Source: Pseudopyrenochaeta lycopersici (Eukaryota; Ascomycota; Dothideomycetes; Pleosporales; Pseudopyrenochaetaceae). From it: DNA of 64,000 nucleotides. Positions 24,724 through 35,560 of this stretch are shown here, in pieces (the stretch's first letter is position 1; the number at the start of each line of letters is the position of its first letter). The notes under the pieces were generated by a model. The model was not told where the DNA came from. It searched no databases and saw only the letters and a list, made by a program, of their open reading frames with translations. The translations under genes and the position numbers were made by a program. Location of the stretch: positions 372,001 through 436,000 of the forward strand of contig NHZP01000035.1 of the NCBI GenBank assembly GCA_003313425.1. Direction: 5' to 3'.

Positions 24724-26420
24724 GACGGTGAGTTATTTGGGGGTTATTGTGGAGAGGAAGCGATTTGGAGTCTGCGCTGCCAAGTTAGACTGGTCTATAA
24801 TACCATTCCCTATTGAGATGCATGCCTTTTGCTTCAATTCAATGTCAAGTTTTAACTTGGTGGGGTTTGTTTTTGGAGTAGGGAAGAAAGAAGGTAGAGA
24901 AACGGCAAGGAATAATACACATTCGAGCATTATTTGCTGACTCATATAAAAGCTCAACCATTTCTTTCTATGTAGCAGGACCACGGTAGAGCTAGTGAGG
25001 TGACAGCGAGTGTCCTCAACCTTTCGTTAACCATAGCATGATTTTATTGGGCAACCTAATGCGTAGCTTCCAAATACAGGCAACCTTCTATACAAAAAAC
25101 CAACTGTTGGCATTTGTTTAACGGGGTTCGGTCGCCCAACATCTTTATGCAGTATAGACCTAGCTATCGGTGTTTTGATTATCTGTTCCTGACAGAACTT
25201 TTTGTTACAGACACCTCAGCCACTATGTTATATCTAGTACTCCATTCAAATGTCGCATCTCCAGCTACTCACCCGTCCTCGACGTCGGAGTCTTCGTCAG
25301 GACCCGGATACAGCGATACACCACGGTCATGCTTGCATGATCCAGCGCATTTTCAGCACCGGAAAGACTACTTTCAGCCCTTTATATGCCCGGTCAAAGC
25401 GTGAGGCTGACTACCGATTGTTTGGATGTTGTGGGTTGAGAGAGTATACCAGGGAAGAGAACCAGTATCATGGACAGACGTGCCCTGGGCAACATACACA
25501 AGGCGTAAGACATTGTACAGCATGCATTATACGGCACACATTGGCACCCTGCCGAAAGCGTCAAAAACTATTTCCGAGATACAGAGGGCTCTCCACAAGC
25601 AGCACGGCCCGTGTTTTATTAAGCTTATCCATCAGTTTTGTGGGAGGCCGTTGAGTGGAAGTTATGCTACGGAGATAGTGCAGCCAGAGTGGTAGTAGCT
25701 TATTGATAGCTGAGGATGTAGCAGTGGAGCTACTAGAACGTCCAAGATGCGCACAAAATAAATTGCAATGCAGAGCGGTAAGCACTGGGCGTGGCCTTGC
25801 AAAAAGCTGGGCTGCACGCGATCCACCGCGCGAGAACTTGTAAAGCATGTGCACAACCTTCCCTGCCCATGAAGTCTAGAAATTTACGACCTGCAAATCG
25901 GAAAACTCAAAGATAGGCCTTATTAATCTACTCTCAGCCTCCTAGTACAATTTCTAAGGTGTTTGAAAAGGTCGAAATAATTCTAGAATGTAAGGGCTGA
26001 CCCTAGAACTTACAATATAGAATATCTTAGATAGTTAAGAACTGTCTAGTTATTGCACATTTTTAAATGTTAGTTAAAAAATTCTAGTGGTTTAACGGTA
26101 ATCCCTTCGATAAAAGCTAGATTGAGAACCATAAATTACGATAGAAAACTGGTTCGAAGTTAGCCTAACATAGATCCTGGAATTGCCTAATAACAGACCC
26201 ACTCCAACGTAATCTAAGGTCGTAGTCCTATTAGAATGCAGAGTACGGTACAAGCTGCAAGCAGTGAAAGATGTATATAGTTCAGTAAAATATCCTAACT
26301 AATGGCCTAAGCGTGATTGAGGCGACGAAAAAAAAGAAGCAAGGAACGCTGCAAAAACTAGTTGGAAGAGAGATTAAAAAAGGAACAATTACTGAAAAAT
26401 ATGACCACCGACGCGTATTT
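24724..26420. other. 1.7-kb intergenic stretch with a possible broken coding relic
   Basis: The plus-strand frame from 25114 runs to a stop at 25404, meets a second stop at once, and then stays open again to 25695 (IVWMLWVERVYQGREPVSW). The two parts are in the same frame, so a decayed gene with point-mutated stops is possible, but I recognise no family. The stretch 25900-26250 is AT-rich and looks like eroded repeat DNA. Overlapping frames on both strands here are not supported as genes. Confidence 0.3.
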
Positions 26421-27998
26421 TCATTCACTATTTCCTTCGGCGCGTTGTGTACTTTTAGATACGCCCCAACTAGCCGCTGCCCAAAGAAGGAGCGTAGCAA
26501 TAACGAGGAATGTAGCCGAGATCGTACTCAGCCACCCGACGCCAATGCTGTTGATCGTCGGCAGCGCTGCCGCAATTCCCGCAGCCCCAAACATACATCT
26601 AAGGAAATAGTTCCCTGCGATCACATCGGCAGATCTACCGTGTGACTGCATAACATCGAGACAATAGGGATTGATCGGTAAAAATCCGAACAATAGTGCA
26701 GCCGCCTGAAGAAACATCATTATTACAGGAAGTGCAATACCGCCAATTTCTCTCTGCACTGACCATCCATAGACAATAGTAGAGGTGGGTGCCACGATAC
26801 CAACGAAAGGTAGACAAGATTTTAGCCTATCTTCAGACAGTCTCAATCCCTGGCGTCGACGCATGTAGACTTTCACCGTATAGTCGGCCCAACGGCCGCC
26901 AAGCAGAGCTCCGGCAATATAGCCAGCCCCTGGAGCAAGGAAGAAGAGGCCAGACAGCATCGGAGTAGTGATTTGGAAGCGAGGGTCCAAGACGTAAGTG
27001 ATTGGTGTGATTAAGGAGTACATATTCCACATGAGCGCGCCCGAGCCGAATCCAGCAGCAAGAATGGGTCCAAAGCGCATGAGTGCTATAAATCTTAGAG
27101 GGTTCAGCTCGCTTGCTGTGCGGTGGATTCGTGATGTGAGAGTAGCATGTGCAAACGCTCGATAACCAAGATCCGGGGCTGTTTCAGGAAGAAAGAAGAT
27201 ATACAAAAAGGATACAAAAGCACCCAACGAGGCCTGAAAGTAGAAGAGTGTACGCCAACTACGATATGTAACCAAAACCCCGCCTATAAAAGCTGGAAAT
27301 TATTATTAGCATTTTCCGCTTCAGGGCTGAGGTATGCACCTACGTCCCAGCGTTGGGCCTACTTCAAATCCCAGTAACACCCATCCTCCTGCCGTGGCTC
27401 TCTCAGTTGGATGATAAATATCTCCAATGCAAGTGTTCCCTGTTGTCAGGAGTCCCCTAGATGAGAAGCCAGTGAGTATGCGAAATGCAAACAGAGTGCC
27501 GATACTTGGCGCAAGACCGGTACCAAGTGAGAAGGCTGTATAACATATAGGCGCAGTGATTAAAACCTATTGATAGTCAGTTTCGATACCCACTGAAATT
27601 ATTTGCGTCCTAAATTTCCCATATATCTGTACGGGAAAAGGTCTTACCGGTCTCCGCCCGTAGAGCGAGCTTATTGGCCCAATGAAGCAAGGGCTAATTC
27701 CTGCAGCAACTAGATACAGCGCATTGCTTGAATTGACCACGTTCCCACTTGTGCCATACTGCTCCGCGACTTCTGGAAGTGCGGCAGATATCATGGTCGA
27801 GTTTATAGGAGGCAGGAAAGCACCTAGAGAGGCAAGAGCTGTGATGATCGCTTTACGGCGAGTACTGCACCTGTGGTATGGATTGGTTTCGGGGCGCGAT
27901 GATGGTGGTGTTATGGGATCAGTGTTTGGAACACTTTTATTTGGAGAAAGTCTCGGGAGCTCATGTTCCATAATCTCCCGCTGATCCTGTGAAGACAT
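26421..27998 (-). CDS. MFS transporter, DHA1-like drug/metabolite exporter
   Basis: There are three exons: 27998-27648, 27566-27344 and 27292-26421. The introns are 81 nt (GTAAGA..TAG) and 51 nt (GTAGGT..CAG, branch GCTAAT). Splicing gives 481 residues, the usual size for a 12-helix major facilitator. Exon 1 holds a hydrophilic N-terminus, helix 1 (AIITALASLGAFLPPINSTM) and loop motif A (ISSLYGRRP). Exon 2 carries GDIYHPTERATAGGW and VGPTLG, which continues across intron 2 into PFIGG. Exon 3 has TYRSWRTLFYFQA, SGLFFLAPGAGYI and a clean end after the last helix. It should sit in the plasma membrane and export small molecules by proton antiport. It is tail-to-head with the PLP enzyme gene upstream, 353 bp apart, and may serve the same pathway. 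No stop or frameshift was seen. Confidence 0.9.
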
Positions 27999-28351
27999 GC
28001 TGAATGGCAGCAGGGCGCAACGTAGACAATTGATAACTAGTGAGAAACATAGCGTTTACTTATGTTTTCTGTGCTTCCCACAACATGCATGTGACTGGCC
28101 TCGATCGTCTGCAGAGCGAAGCGGCACAGTCCGTTTTTGTGCCCACATCTGACATCGAGCCCATGACCACGGTGATCAATGCCTGTTTATCAAACAAAGC
28201 TTACCTAGACTGGGTCTGGAGGAAGCCCTCAAACAAAGCTAAAGGATTGCGCGATCACAATCGTGCTACACTGATCTTCATAACACTGACCATAAACGAA
28301 CGCTATCCACCCTATCCGTTGTAGCTGCATATATACATACATTCACAGTGG

Positions 28352-29479
28352 TCAAGGGATAGACAAGATCGCAGCCAAGTCCTCTGTCGGCACGTTTCCT
28401 CCCGTAAATACAACGCCGACCCGGCATGGCTGCCGCAAGGCCCGTAAGCTGCGCTGTAGTCCCTCGCTAAATAGCACTGCAGCTAATCCAACGGCAGCGC
28501 TCGGCTCAATGACTACCTTGAGCTCGCTGGCCGCGAGCCGTACCGCAGCTAGGATCTGCTCTTCGCTTACAACGACAATATCCTGAACAAGCTCCTTGTT
28601 TCTGATTCTCTCCCAAGCCAGTGGGCTAACTGGCGACCTCAATCCATCAGCTATACTGGTCGACGAGACGTCACTGATACGTTTGCCAATGCTACGGCCT
28701 TGTAATGCGTCTGCGCCTTCTTGGGGTTCGACACCAAAGATTTTGACTGGAGAATCCTTGAATGCTAAGGCGAGGCCAGATAGCAAGGCGCCTGTTCCGC
28801 AAGGCGCAATAATGCAATCCAATTCTTCCTCATAGTGTTCTTGCATTTGCTCCATGAACTCCAATCCGAGGGTGCCTTGACCAAGCAAGATGTGAGGATT
28901 TGCGTCGGCAGAGATCATTGTCGCTCCCGTGTCTTCGCAAACTGTTGATAGTGTGGCTGAGCGCGCCGCCCAAGAGTTCCCTGATTTCACTACAGCGCCA
29001 CCTAGTAATTCTACGGCCTGCATCTTTGAGCCAATTGCGTTTTCTGGCATGACCGCCCAGACGGGAATAGCCATTCCGGTTGACGCCCCAAGTGTTGCCG
29101 CGGCCGCCGCTAACGCTTTCGCGTGATTGCCTAGCAACTCTAAGTAAATGGAAACGCTGTTATTTATACAATAAGCTTGAACGATATTACCTGAACTGGT
29201 TGTAGCAAGCCCACATGCGAGTTGGTCGACTGGCAAGGAAATGATGCTATGCAAAGCTCCTCGGAACTTAAATGATCCCGTCTTTTGGAAGTTTTCGGCT
29301 TTAAAAAAGAGCTTGATAATATCTTGGGCTGAAGCAGGCTTCATAGACTCCGACATCTCTATTGCGGCTCTACCCGACAGAGTCGACGATGTAAACACAG
29401 GTGTACACTCTATGCTACTTCTAATCTTGGCATAAGCATCGTTAACGGTTCGCGATTCTAACAGAGGCGGGAGAAGCAT
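28352..29479 (-). CDS. PLP-dependent threonine dehydratase / serine racemase-family enzyme (fold type II)
   Basis: There are two exons, 29479-29191 and 29130-28352, giving 355 residues. The 60-nt intron 29131-29190 (GTAATA..TAG) has no stop and keeps phase, so the raw frame reads through it; removal restores the family motif SSGNHAKALA. Lys71 in KTGSFKFRGA is the expected Schiff-base lysine. SSGNHAKA holds the PLP ring, APCGTGALLSG is the phosphate-binding glycine loop, and GVVFTGGN closes the site. There is no C-terminal ACT-type regulatory domain, so a catabolic dehydratase, serine racemase or hydroxyaspartate ammonia-lyase is more likely than biosynthetic threonine deaminase. The substrate cannot be read from sequence. 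It lies between the MFS gene and a divergent oxygenase gene. A TATATAA-like box sits about 60 bp upstream. Confidence 0.88.
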   Translation of the reverse strand: MLLPPLLESRTVNDAYAKIRSSIECTPVFTSSTLSGRAAIEMSESMKPASAQDIIKLFFKAENFQKTGSFKFRGALHSIISLPVDQLACGLATTSSGNIVQAYCINNSVSIYLELLGNHAKALAAAAATLGASTGMAIPVWAVMPENAIGSKMQAVELLGGAVVKSGNSWAARSATLSTVCEDTGATMISADANPHILLGQGTLGLEFMEQMQEHYEEELDCIIAPCGTGALLSGLALAFKDSPVKIFGVEPQEGADALQGRSIGKRISDVSSTSIADGLRSPVSPLAWERIRNKELVQDIVVVSEEQILAAVRLAASELKVVIEPSAAVGLAAVLFSEGLQRSLRALRQPCRVGVVFTGGNVPTEDLAAILSIP

Positions 29480-30158
29480 CTTCGGGCTTCGTCGAAGTAG
29501 GTACTTGTATTGATGATACAGACAGGAGAAGGCATGTTATATATTTTATCCTTTCCTTTGGGCCACGTCGACTCATCAAATTTGTTAATACCTTACACAG
29601 AACTCGATCCAGCGATCAGATTTGCGTTCCAGAGAGCTCTGAATACAGCAATGCGTAAGCACAATGACGAAGTTGCAGTCACATCCTTGACCTGCCGTCA
29701 TGTTTTAGTTGTTAATGAGGCGTCTATCTGCTCGCTTTTTCCAACAGTGCCAACTCTCAAGTACGCCATAAAACAACGCCTCTAGGCATAAGCAGCAGGA
29801 GCAAATGAGCGCGGCCTCTATTGAGCATGCTACATTCTCGTACATCATTGTTACGTTCCTGTGCTGTTAGAACAATGCAATACCGACGTGTCGTGATAGA
29901 TCGGCAGACAAATTGGTAGAAGCTGAGCTTTGAGCTGTTGTACATCCTCGGAATCCGGCTGTGGCATGATGTTTCAATCTTGTCATGTCAGCAAACAAAG
30001 TTGGATGCTGCTGACAATCCGATGATTCTGGCAACTCTCTTATGCGAGGAAAACCCTATAAAGAAGAGTTGATTCTTCTGCCTTTGTCTCCAATACTCAG
30101 CTGCCAAGGCGCAAAAGATAGAGGAGCTTGTTTTTCTTGTATACACCAATTTTTCACA
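29480..30158. promoter_or_regulatory. Shared divergent promoter region of PLP enzyme and oxygenase genes
   Basis: The start codons of the two genes point away from each other across 679 bp. A TATATAA-like box for the minus-strand gene lies near 29535-29543, and a CTATAAAG box for the plus-strand gene lies at 30056-30063, about 100 bp before its ATG. No coding frame in the gap looks real. Such an arrangement often gives co-expression, but that is inference here. Confidence 0.5.
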
Positions 30159-31279
30159 ATGACAGTCACTTACGCCCATTTTCGCACTGTCAATTACGAG
30201 CGCCTACTCCGTGGTGATGCGACGGAGCTTTCAACTCTCTCCCCTGCTTGTGATGAGGATGGGTTCTTCTATCTGAATCTTGAAAGCGTAGAATCTGGAG
30301 AGCTCCTTGCCGACTGGAAACAGATTCTCAGCATAATCGATGAATGGCTTAACAGTCCACTTGAAGCAAAGTTGAAGCATCACCATGGCACCATCAAGTA
30401 TGGGTATGTACATGACCAAAATGCGTTGGGCCTTTGTCCACGAATTAACGCTTCCAGGTATACCCCAATCGGCTTTTACACTGCCGTGTATAATGGAACT
30501 AAAGATGGAAATGAGACTATCAAGGTAGGCAATTAGATGTAAAATGATGACTGGGCATGACTAATTTGCGAAAGGTCACACACGACGTTCTGAGCGACCC
30601 TGCGATGGTACCAGAAGTAATTAACGATCACCGCGAACTTTTCGAAAGGTTCACATCACAAAGCCGTACCATTACTTTGGAATTACTGAAGGCTATTTCT
30701 CGTATCCTTGGGTTGGCCGGCGCCGAGGCCGTCGAGTCCATGCATCGACTTGGAGAACCCAGTTCAAGCTGCTTAAACTTGATCCGATACGTCAAATCCT
30801 CCGATGACAAACATGAGGGCCAGAATCAGCACACTGACAACGGTACGCTCACCTTTCTATTGTCTGAACAACCGGGGCTTGAAGTCATCTCCAGGGAAAC
30901 TGGAGTGTGGGAACCAGTGCTTCCAAAGGCTAAGCATGCAATCGTTAACGTGGCGGATATACTTCGCTTCCTATCTGGCCTTCGCTTCCGCTCTGCTGTC
31001 CATCGCGCAATTCCTGTTTGGGGCCCAGGCCAGACCACACGTTTCGTGGTCGGGTATTTCCTGCGTGCCGAAGATAGTGCGCGCTTAGATCATGCGCCTG
31101 GTGGGCCGATGACCGGACAAGAATGGCACGACCGCAAGTATATCAACTACAGAGCCCCTCACAACACCCAAATGGAGAATGAAATTTTGCTTGGAGGCAT
31201 GTCTAAGGCGAAGGAAGGGGCATTGGGGACCCTTATCGACCTTCCAGAGCTTTCTGCACAGGTACCTACTTCTACTTAA
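30159..31279 (+). CDS. 2-oxoglutarate-Fe(II) dioxygenase, isopenicillin N synthase-like
   Basis: Exons 30159-30524 and 30575-31279 are joined across a 50-nt intron (GTAGGC..AAG, branch TGACTAAT), giving 356 residues, normal for the family. Residues 1-120 form the N-terminal DIOX_N-type region with DEDGFFYLNL. The catalytic jelly roll follows with HTDNGTLTFL (iron ligands His208 and Asp210), SAVHRAIP (His265) and TTRFVVGYF (Arg278, the usual 2-oxoglutarate-binding position). All key residues are present. Enzymes of this type hydroxylate, desaturate or cyclise small molecules and are frequent in secondary metabolism. ATG 30159 is preferred over an in-frame ATG at 30042 because the latter's extension does not look like family sequence and overlaps the promoter box. 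Confidence 0.9.
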
Positions 31280-31847
31280 CTTTTGCCTACGACACGGTGT
31301 TAGTAGGCTATTAGGTAGAGTACGTATGAGTAGTATTAGCAGGAATCAGTATCAATCTATGTCTAATGTATCTAAGAAAGACTTCTTCTCCTAGCTAAGG
31401 AAGTTTCTTAAAGTTAGGCCAGAATCTACGTTAACTTACATACGTTCGCTAGCGCCATAGTAGTAGAGAGTAGCTTAAGAAAGTTCCAACGTCAATATGG
31501 TCACTAATTTAGTTGAAAAATACTTATAAACAGTACGTCAAGTGATAAATGTAATATTAGCGTTAGAGAAAGTTACTTGAGCTTAGATCAGTACTACTTA
31601 ATCAAAAGCAGTAGACCGAGCAAATTCAAGAGGGTACCGGCAGCTTATTCATTTCGCTTACTCACTTAAATTTTACGTTGACCCCTGAAAGAGCTACGTA
31701 AGTACAAATACTTTGTTACAGTAAAGAATCTGTTTCTAGGGAGATCTAGCGAAAGCGTACAATACGCGCTCCGTAACTGCACTCTGTCCGCTACAAGTTC
31801 ACCCTCAAGTTGTGGTCAGGTGAGAACCTGAACTTTGCAAAAGAACC
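31280..31847. other. Intergenic stretch, no gene seen
   Basis: It is AT-rich with many short stops in all frames. Part of it (31300-31450) resembles eroded repeat DNA. It contains the downstream ends of two convergent genes. Confidence 0.4.
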
Positions 31848-32696
31848 TTAAACAAAGTTGCCGCCGCCCTGGCATCGAGAAAGTGGGGGGTTACTGCCCC
31901 TCTTATAGCAAAGAGACCTTGCGCCACTGATCCATTGAACTCCGTTGTACGATCCAGTGCCACGATCGTCAGCCATGAAAGTGCCAGTCTTCTTCAAAGC
32001 TCCAATGCAACCCTGATACACACTACCGTAGCGACGGGTAGTAAGTGGCTTCCAGATCATAACGCCGCAGTTGCCATCAGGCACAGTGCCTCCTACTGTG
32101 ATCGTGGCCGAAGTCGTCCAAGTTCGTTGGAAGTTGACACCAAATGTACTCTTGAGACTGTCTTTGATCCAGGTGAAATCCAAACCGGCGCTCACGCTAA
32201 GGGAGTTGGAAGCCGTGTATCCGTCTGCAACGGAGATGCTCATAGGTCCCACGGCGCATACGACGGGAGACATCTGTACGTCCCAGTCGACAAAGTTTTG
32301 GGTCGTATCCGTCACAAGAGCCCGGTTGTTACAGTTTTGGCGCCTTGCAAGCGCCAAATGCTCCAGAACGTCAGCAGATGGCGTAAAGTTGAGCCAATCG
32401 TGATCGACCTCAGGGGGCTCGAGAAGGAATCCGGCTTCCATAAGCTGGGCTTCCCACGCGGAAGCATTGAGACCCTCATCTAATGAACTCAAAAGTCAGC
32501 CGCTTAAGATGCTAACATCCCAGAGGCTAAAGGCCTACGAAATTCAAGAAAACGTACGGTTTAAGCCATCGGCTAGATCCATAACCTGAGTATCAGCGGC
32601 TCTGAGGTCATTGATCTCGATATCACGTTTCGTGACAAGAGGCGAGGCATTGGTCGCAGCGGCGAGGAGGAGCCCGAGGAATAGAGAATTGACCAT
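31848..32696 (-). CDS. Secreted protein with signal peptide and KR processing site, effector-like
   Basis: Exons 32696-32558 and 32479-31848 are joined across a 78-nt intron (GTACGT..TAG, branch GCTGAC), giving 256 residues. The N-terminus MVNSLFLGLLLAAATNAS is a clear signal peptide, followed by LVTKR with a Kex2-type dibasic site at residues 23-24. The mature part has six Cys and a beta-rich, Thr/Ser/Gly-rich core (MSISVADGYTASNSLSV, then WTTSATITVGGTVPDG). I do not recognise a named family with confidence; it has the look of secreted fungal proteins of unknown function studied as effector candidates. A TATAAA box lies at 32786-32781, 85 bp before the ATG. It is convergent with the oxygenase gene. 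A fungal function in host or microbe contact is inference. Confidence 0.78.
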
Positions 32697-32780
32697 ATTT
32701 GCGAGTAAGACGAACCTGATGTTGAGGGATGCGAGGCCTCAGTGTTCTGTGAGTTTGTGCCGATGCTGAAACTCGTTTGA

Positions 32781-32786
32781 TTTATA
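32781..32786 (-). promoter_or_regulatory. TATA box of the secreted-protein gene
   Basis: GAGATATAAATC on the minus strand, 85 bp upstream of the start codon at 32696, is well placed for a fungal core promoter. Confidence 0.5.
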
Positions 32787-34640
32787 TCTCTTCCAGCACT
32801 GAGGTACCATAATATCTCAACAACAAAATGTGACAACTCAGCCGAGTGAATTCGGACCGTAGGCCAGTTAGCTACAGAGGTCTTGAGTACTTGTTGGAGC
32901 GCTAGTGTATTGCGCACTCGTATAAAACTTCTTGGGGTAACCGGAATGTACCTTAGTAGGCATTGCGCAGAAGCACAGACGAAGAGAGCAGCAGAACATA
33001 ACCCTGACCTGCCAGATAGTATGAGACCTTCCTAATGTTCTCTCGAGCATGGAATCTCTTAAGGTTACAGTGGTTTTCATTGTGATCGATGCGCATGATA
33101 ACCTAGTCGATTTTCTGAGAATGTCCCTCGTCCAAATCTCCCCGCCTGCCAATACACCGAGACAAGTGGAGTTCACCTAACGAGCCCTTAGGTTCTAAAT
33201 AGGGAAGATAGATAGTTAAGGGAAGATAGATAGTTAAGGGAAGATTGAAGTTCAACAAATGCCTTCTTTTGCTTTCCGTCTTCTGAGTCCAGTATTGAAG
33301 ATTTTGGGCACGATGTGAATCTCCTCCTCATACTTTAATCTTTAAGGGTTAAGTTCATTAATTTGAGTGATAGCAAATCCTTGGAGGCGTCTCAGCGACT
33401 AGAGCGCATTTGGCGTGGTAGTGCCATATATCACCTCCAGTCCAAAGCACTGTTCGCTCAACGTGACGTTCTCAACCTCGCATCCACGGGTTTTTATGTC
33501 CTATTTGGTACAAGTACTCATTCCTACTGTACTGAAAACGCTGATACTAGGTAAAACATTCATCTTCTAGCCACTTCTATTAGTCAAAAGTATCACTAGG
33601 AAGTGGGCTGGGCAAGTGCCGCACATGAATATGACTGGTAACAGCATGACTAGCTGCGGCTATGCCGATCAATTCGTCAAAATCATTTGCTAAGGATGCC
33701 GCATTCATTCGGTCGCATCGTTCGAGGTCGCGTGTTGAGGCTCTGACAGGTCTTCCAAGGCTGAAAGCTTAGGTAGTGCCTTTGCCCAGACTTTTTCGTT
33801 CCCGTATTTATTTAGCTAGCGGAAGTAGACAATTGTGGCTTCTATTGTGAGCTTGCACGTGGGCACCTCAAGCCTTGCGGGCCGAATCTAATCCTAAAAC
33901 TCGGGAAGCTTATCCGAGATACACTCTTGGAGACAGGAGGCTCAGAGGCAAATTGCAGCGAATCAGCAACGCCGTCAGTTACATTCATTAACGCAAGGCA
34001 CAGACTAGCGCGCTTTTTGCTGTGTTCGTGCTCAACCTATTCCACATAGGGAAGTTACAGATGCAATACACCCGCAGCATTAAATTTTCGGGCCGAAATT
34101 GAATCCTGCGATCTTGGAGTAGGGTTCTCTTCAGCTTCACCTCAGCTTCACCAACAATTTCAACGCTATCGTGGGCTCGGTGTTATTTTTTAGTGAGCTG
34201 CATTGATGAGGAATTAGATTCGCGATAAGTAACTAGACCTTATGCTGGTGACTGCCCAATTACGGTCAAGAGGTTACTACTTCCAGCAGTAGTACCGCCT
34301 CCATGTCGGGACTTCTGACACTAGATCAGTGAACTAATGCCTGATTCTGAAGTCTTCTTGCTGCTAAGACTAGCACTCCGTGACAAGACCGAGATACCAC
34401 ATGAGTGCCCCCAAAAGAACCAACATTTTCCCCACGAATCATTCTATTCCAAACGGAATATTCTCATTTTAGACCTTGTGGGATAGGATCTAGGTCTCCG
34501 TATATAATGCAAAGGATCCTATAGGCATAGACTCGAACAAAGGGCGACTATAAAGACTCCTACCGATAACCTTCATTTTCTAGAAACGCAGCAAAGCACT
34601 CAGCCGAGTTATAGTATTACTTTGCCCAAAGTTCCTTAAC
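32787..34640. other. 1.9-kb intergenic stretch
   Basis: It holds the far upstream regions of the two flanking secreted-protein genes and a short 18-bp tandem repeat. Minus-strand frames around 33750-33850 (NKYGNEKVWAKALPKLSALE) look protein-like but are broken and unassigned. A TATATAAT motif near 34499-34506 lies about 140 bp before the next gene's ATG. Confidence 0.35.
33201..33245 (+). repeat. 18-bp tandem repeat, 2.5 copies
   Basis: The unit AGGGAAGATAGATAGTTA occurs twice exactly and then in part. It is non-coding. Confidence 0.8.
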
Positions 34641-35199
34641 ATGCAGCTCATTTACTTCGCTTTGGCCATCGCGCCTCTTATCGGCTCGTAAGTAGCTTTC
34701 ACCAGAGCGTGTGTCGGCGTTTCTCCACATTCCAAGTGGCTAATGATAATTTTCTAGTACTGTAGCAGACCTCCATAACTACGCTGTCTGCGTTACCGGT
34801 CGCACATACAGCCCTGTTGGTGGCACGCCCTTCAGCCCCTCCCAAACCTGGGCCAAGAAATTTGAGATCCTGCCCGCCGCCACTAAGTGCGCTTGTGACT
34901 ACTATAAGCGCCGTAATACTGGAAACAAGCAGTGGGATCAGTGTCCAGATTGCTATTTTGTACGTCGTCTTTACAGATGCTCACAATACTGCGACAAAGT
35001 AGCTACGGACAATTACTCACTTGTTTAATAGGATGGTCTGCAGTGTGTCTCGAATGGGTATCACATTGGAGGTGACGAGGTAAGCACTTCTAGACTAACA
35101 AAGAATCGATGGAGGACTCAAACCTAACATATGTGGCAGATGACCTACTACTGCGAAAAGCTGTGCCACGCTCAAGGCGCGGAGGCTAGCCCTTCATAG
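34641..35199 (+). CDS. Small secreted Cys-rich protein (118 aa, 8 Cys), four exons
   Basis: The exons are 34641-34687, 34758-34959, 35032-35079 and 35140-35199. Introns of 70, 72 and 60 nt all have GT..AG ends (GTAAGT, GTACGT, GTAAGC donors). Lengths sum to 119 codons with the stop. The N-terminus MQLIYFALAIAPLIGS is a signal peptide. The mature chain of about 100 residues has eight Cys in the spacing C..C.C..C..C..C..C...C, with blocks NTGNKQWDQCPDC and HIGGDEMTYYCEKLC. The even Cys number suggests four disulfides. I recall similar blocks in small secreted proteins of plant-associated Dothideomycetes but cannot name the family. No single long open frame reveals the gene, so automated calls may miss it. 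A role at the fungus-environment interface is inference. Confidence 0.82.
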
Positions 35200-35381
35200 G
35201 AAACAGAATTTTGTACTTATTTGGGGTCCAACGTTCGGCAAGGGTGTTTCACAGCCGCATGGTTCACCATTCTACCGACCTACCTTATCGTACCGGTCAT
35301 CCCACCAAGATCGCGAGAAATACTAGTCTGATACTTTAACAGTACAGCATCTTGCTTAGACTTGCAGTCAGATGTACTATT

Positions 35382-35560
35382 GCTAAAAATTATTGCTATT
35401 ATCTGCTTCTACCATTCCTGCTGGGCAGGTGTACGTGTTATGACCAGTCTTGCCGCAGACCCCGCAGTGCCTCCACGCGCTCTCTTCACGGACTGTCCAC
35501 CCTCGCCCTATCCATCACCCTCATTCTCATCTATCGAATCAGACAAATTGCGTATGACAA
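35382..35560 (-). pseudogene. C-terminal relic of a Fot1/pogo-type transposase
   Basis: The minus strand reads RHCGVCGKTGHNTYTC, the Cys/His knuckle that closes many Fot1-like transposases, just downstream of a KRARGG segment in another frame. A frameshift separates the two and nothing of the catalytic domain remains nearby. Confidence 0.6.

Noticed and set aside
26313..26645. Plus-strand 110-codon frame
   Set aside because: It is a shadow of the MFS transporter's third exon on the other strand.
29757..30536. Use of ATG 30042 for the oxygenase, and minus-strand frames in the divergent promoter
   Set aside because: The extension covers the TATA-like box and has no family similarity; the minus-strand frames have no support.
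32573..33176. Two overlapping minus-strand frames upstream of the secreted-protein gene
   Set aside because: They overlap its first exon and TATA box in other frames and show no motifs.
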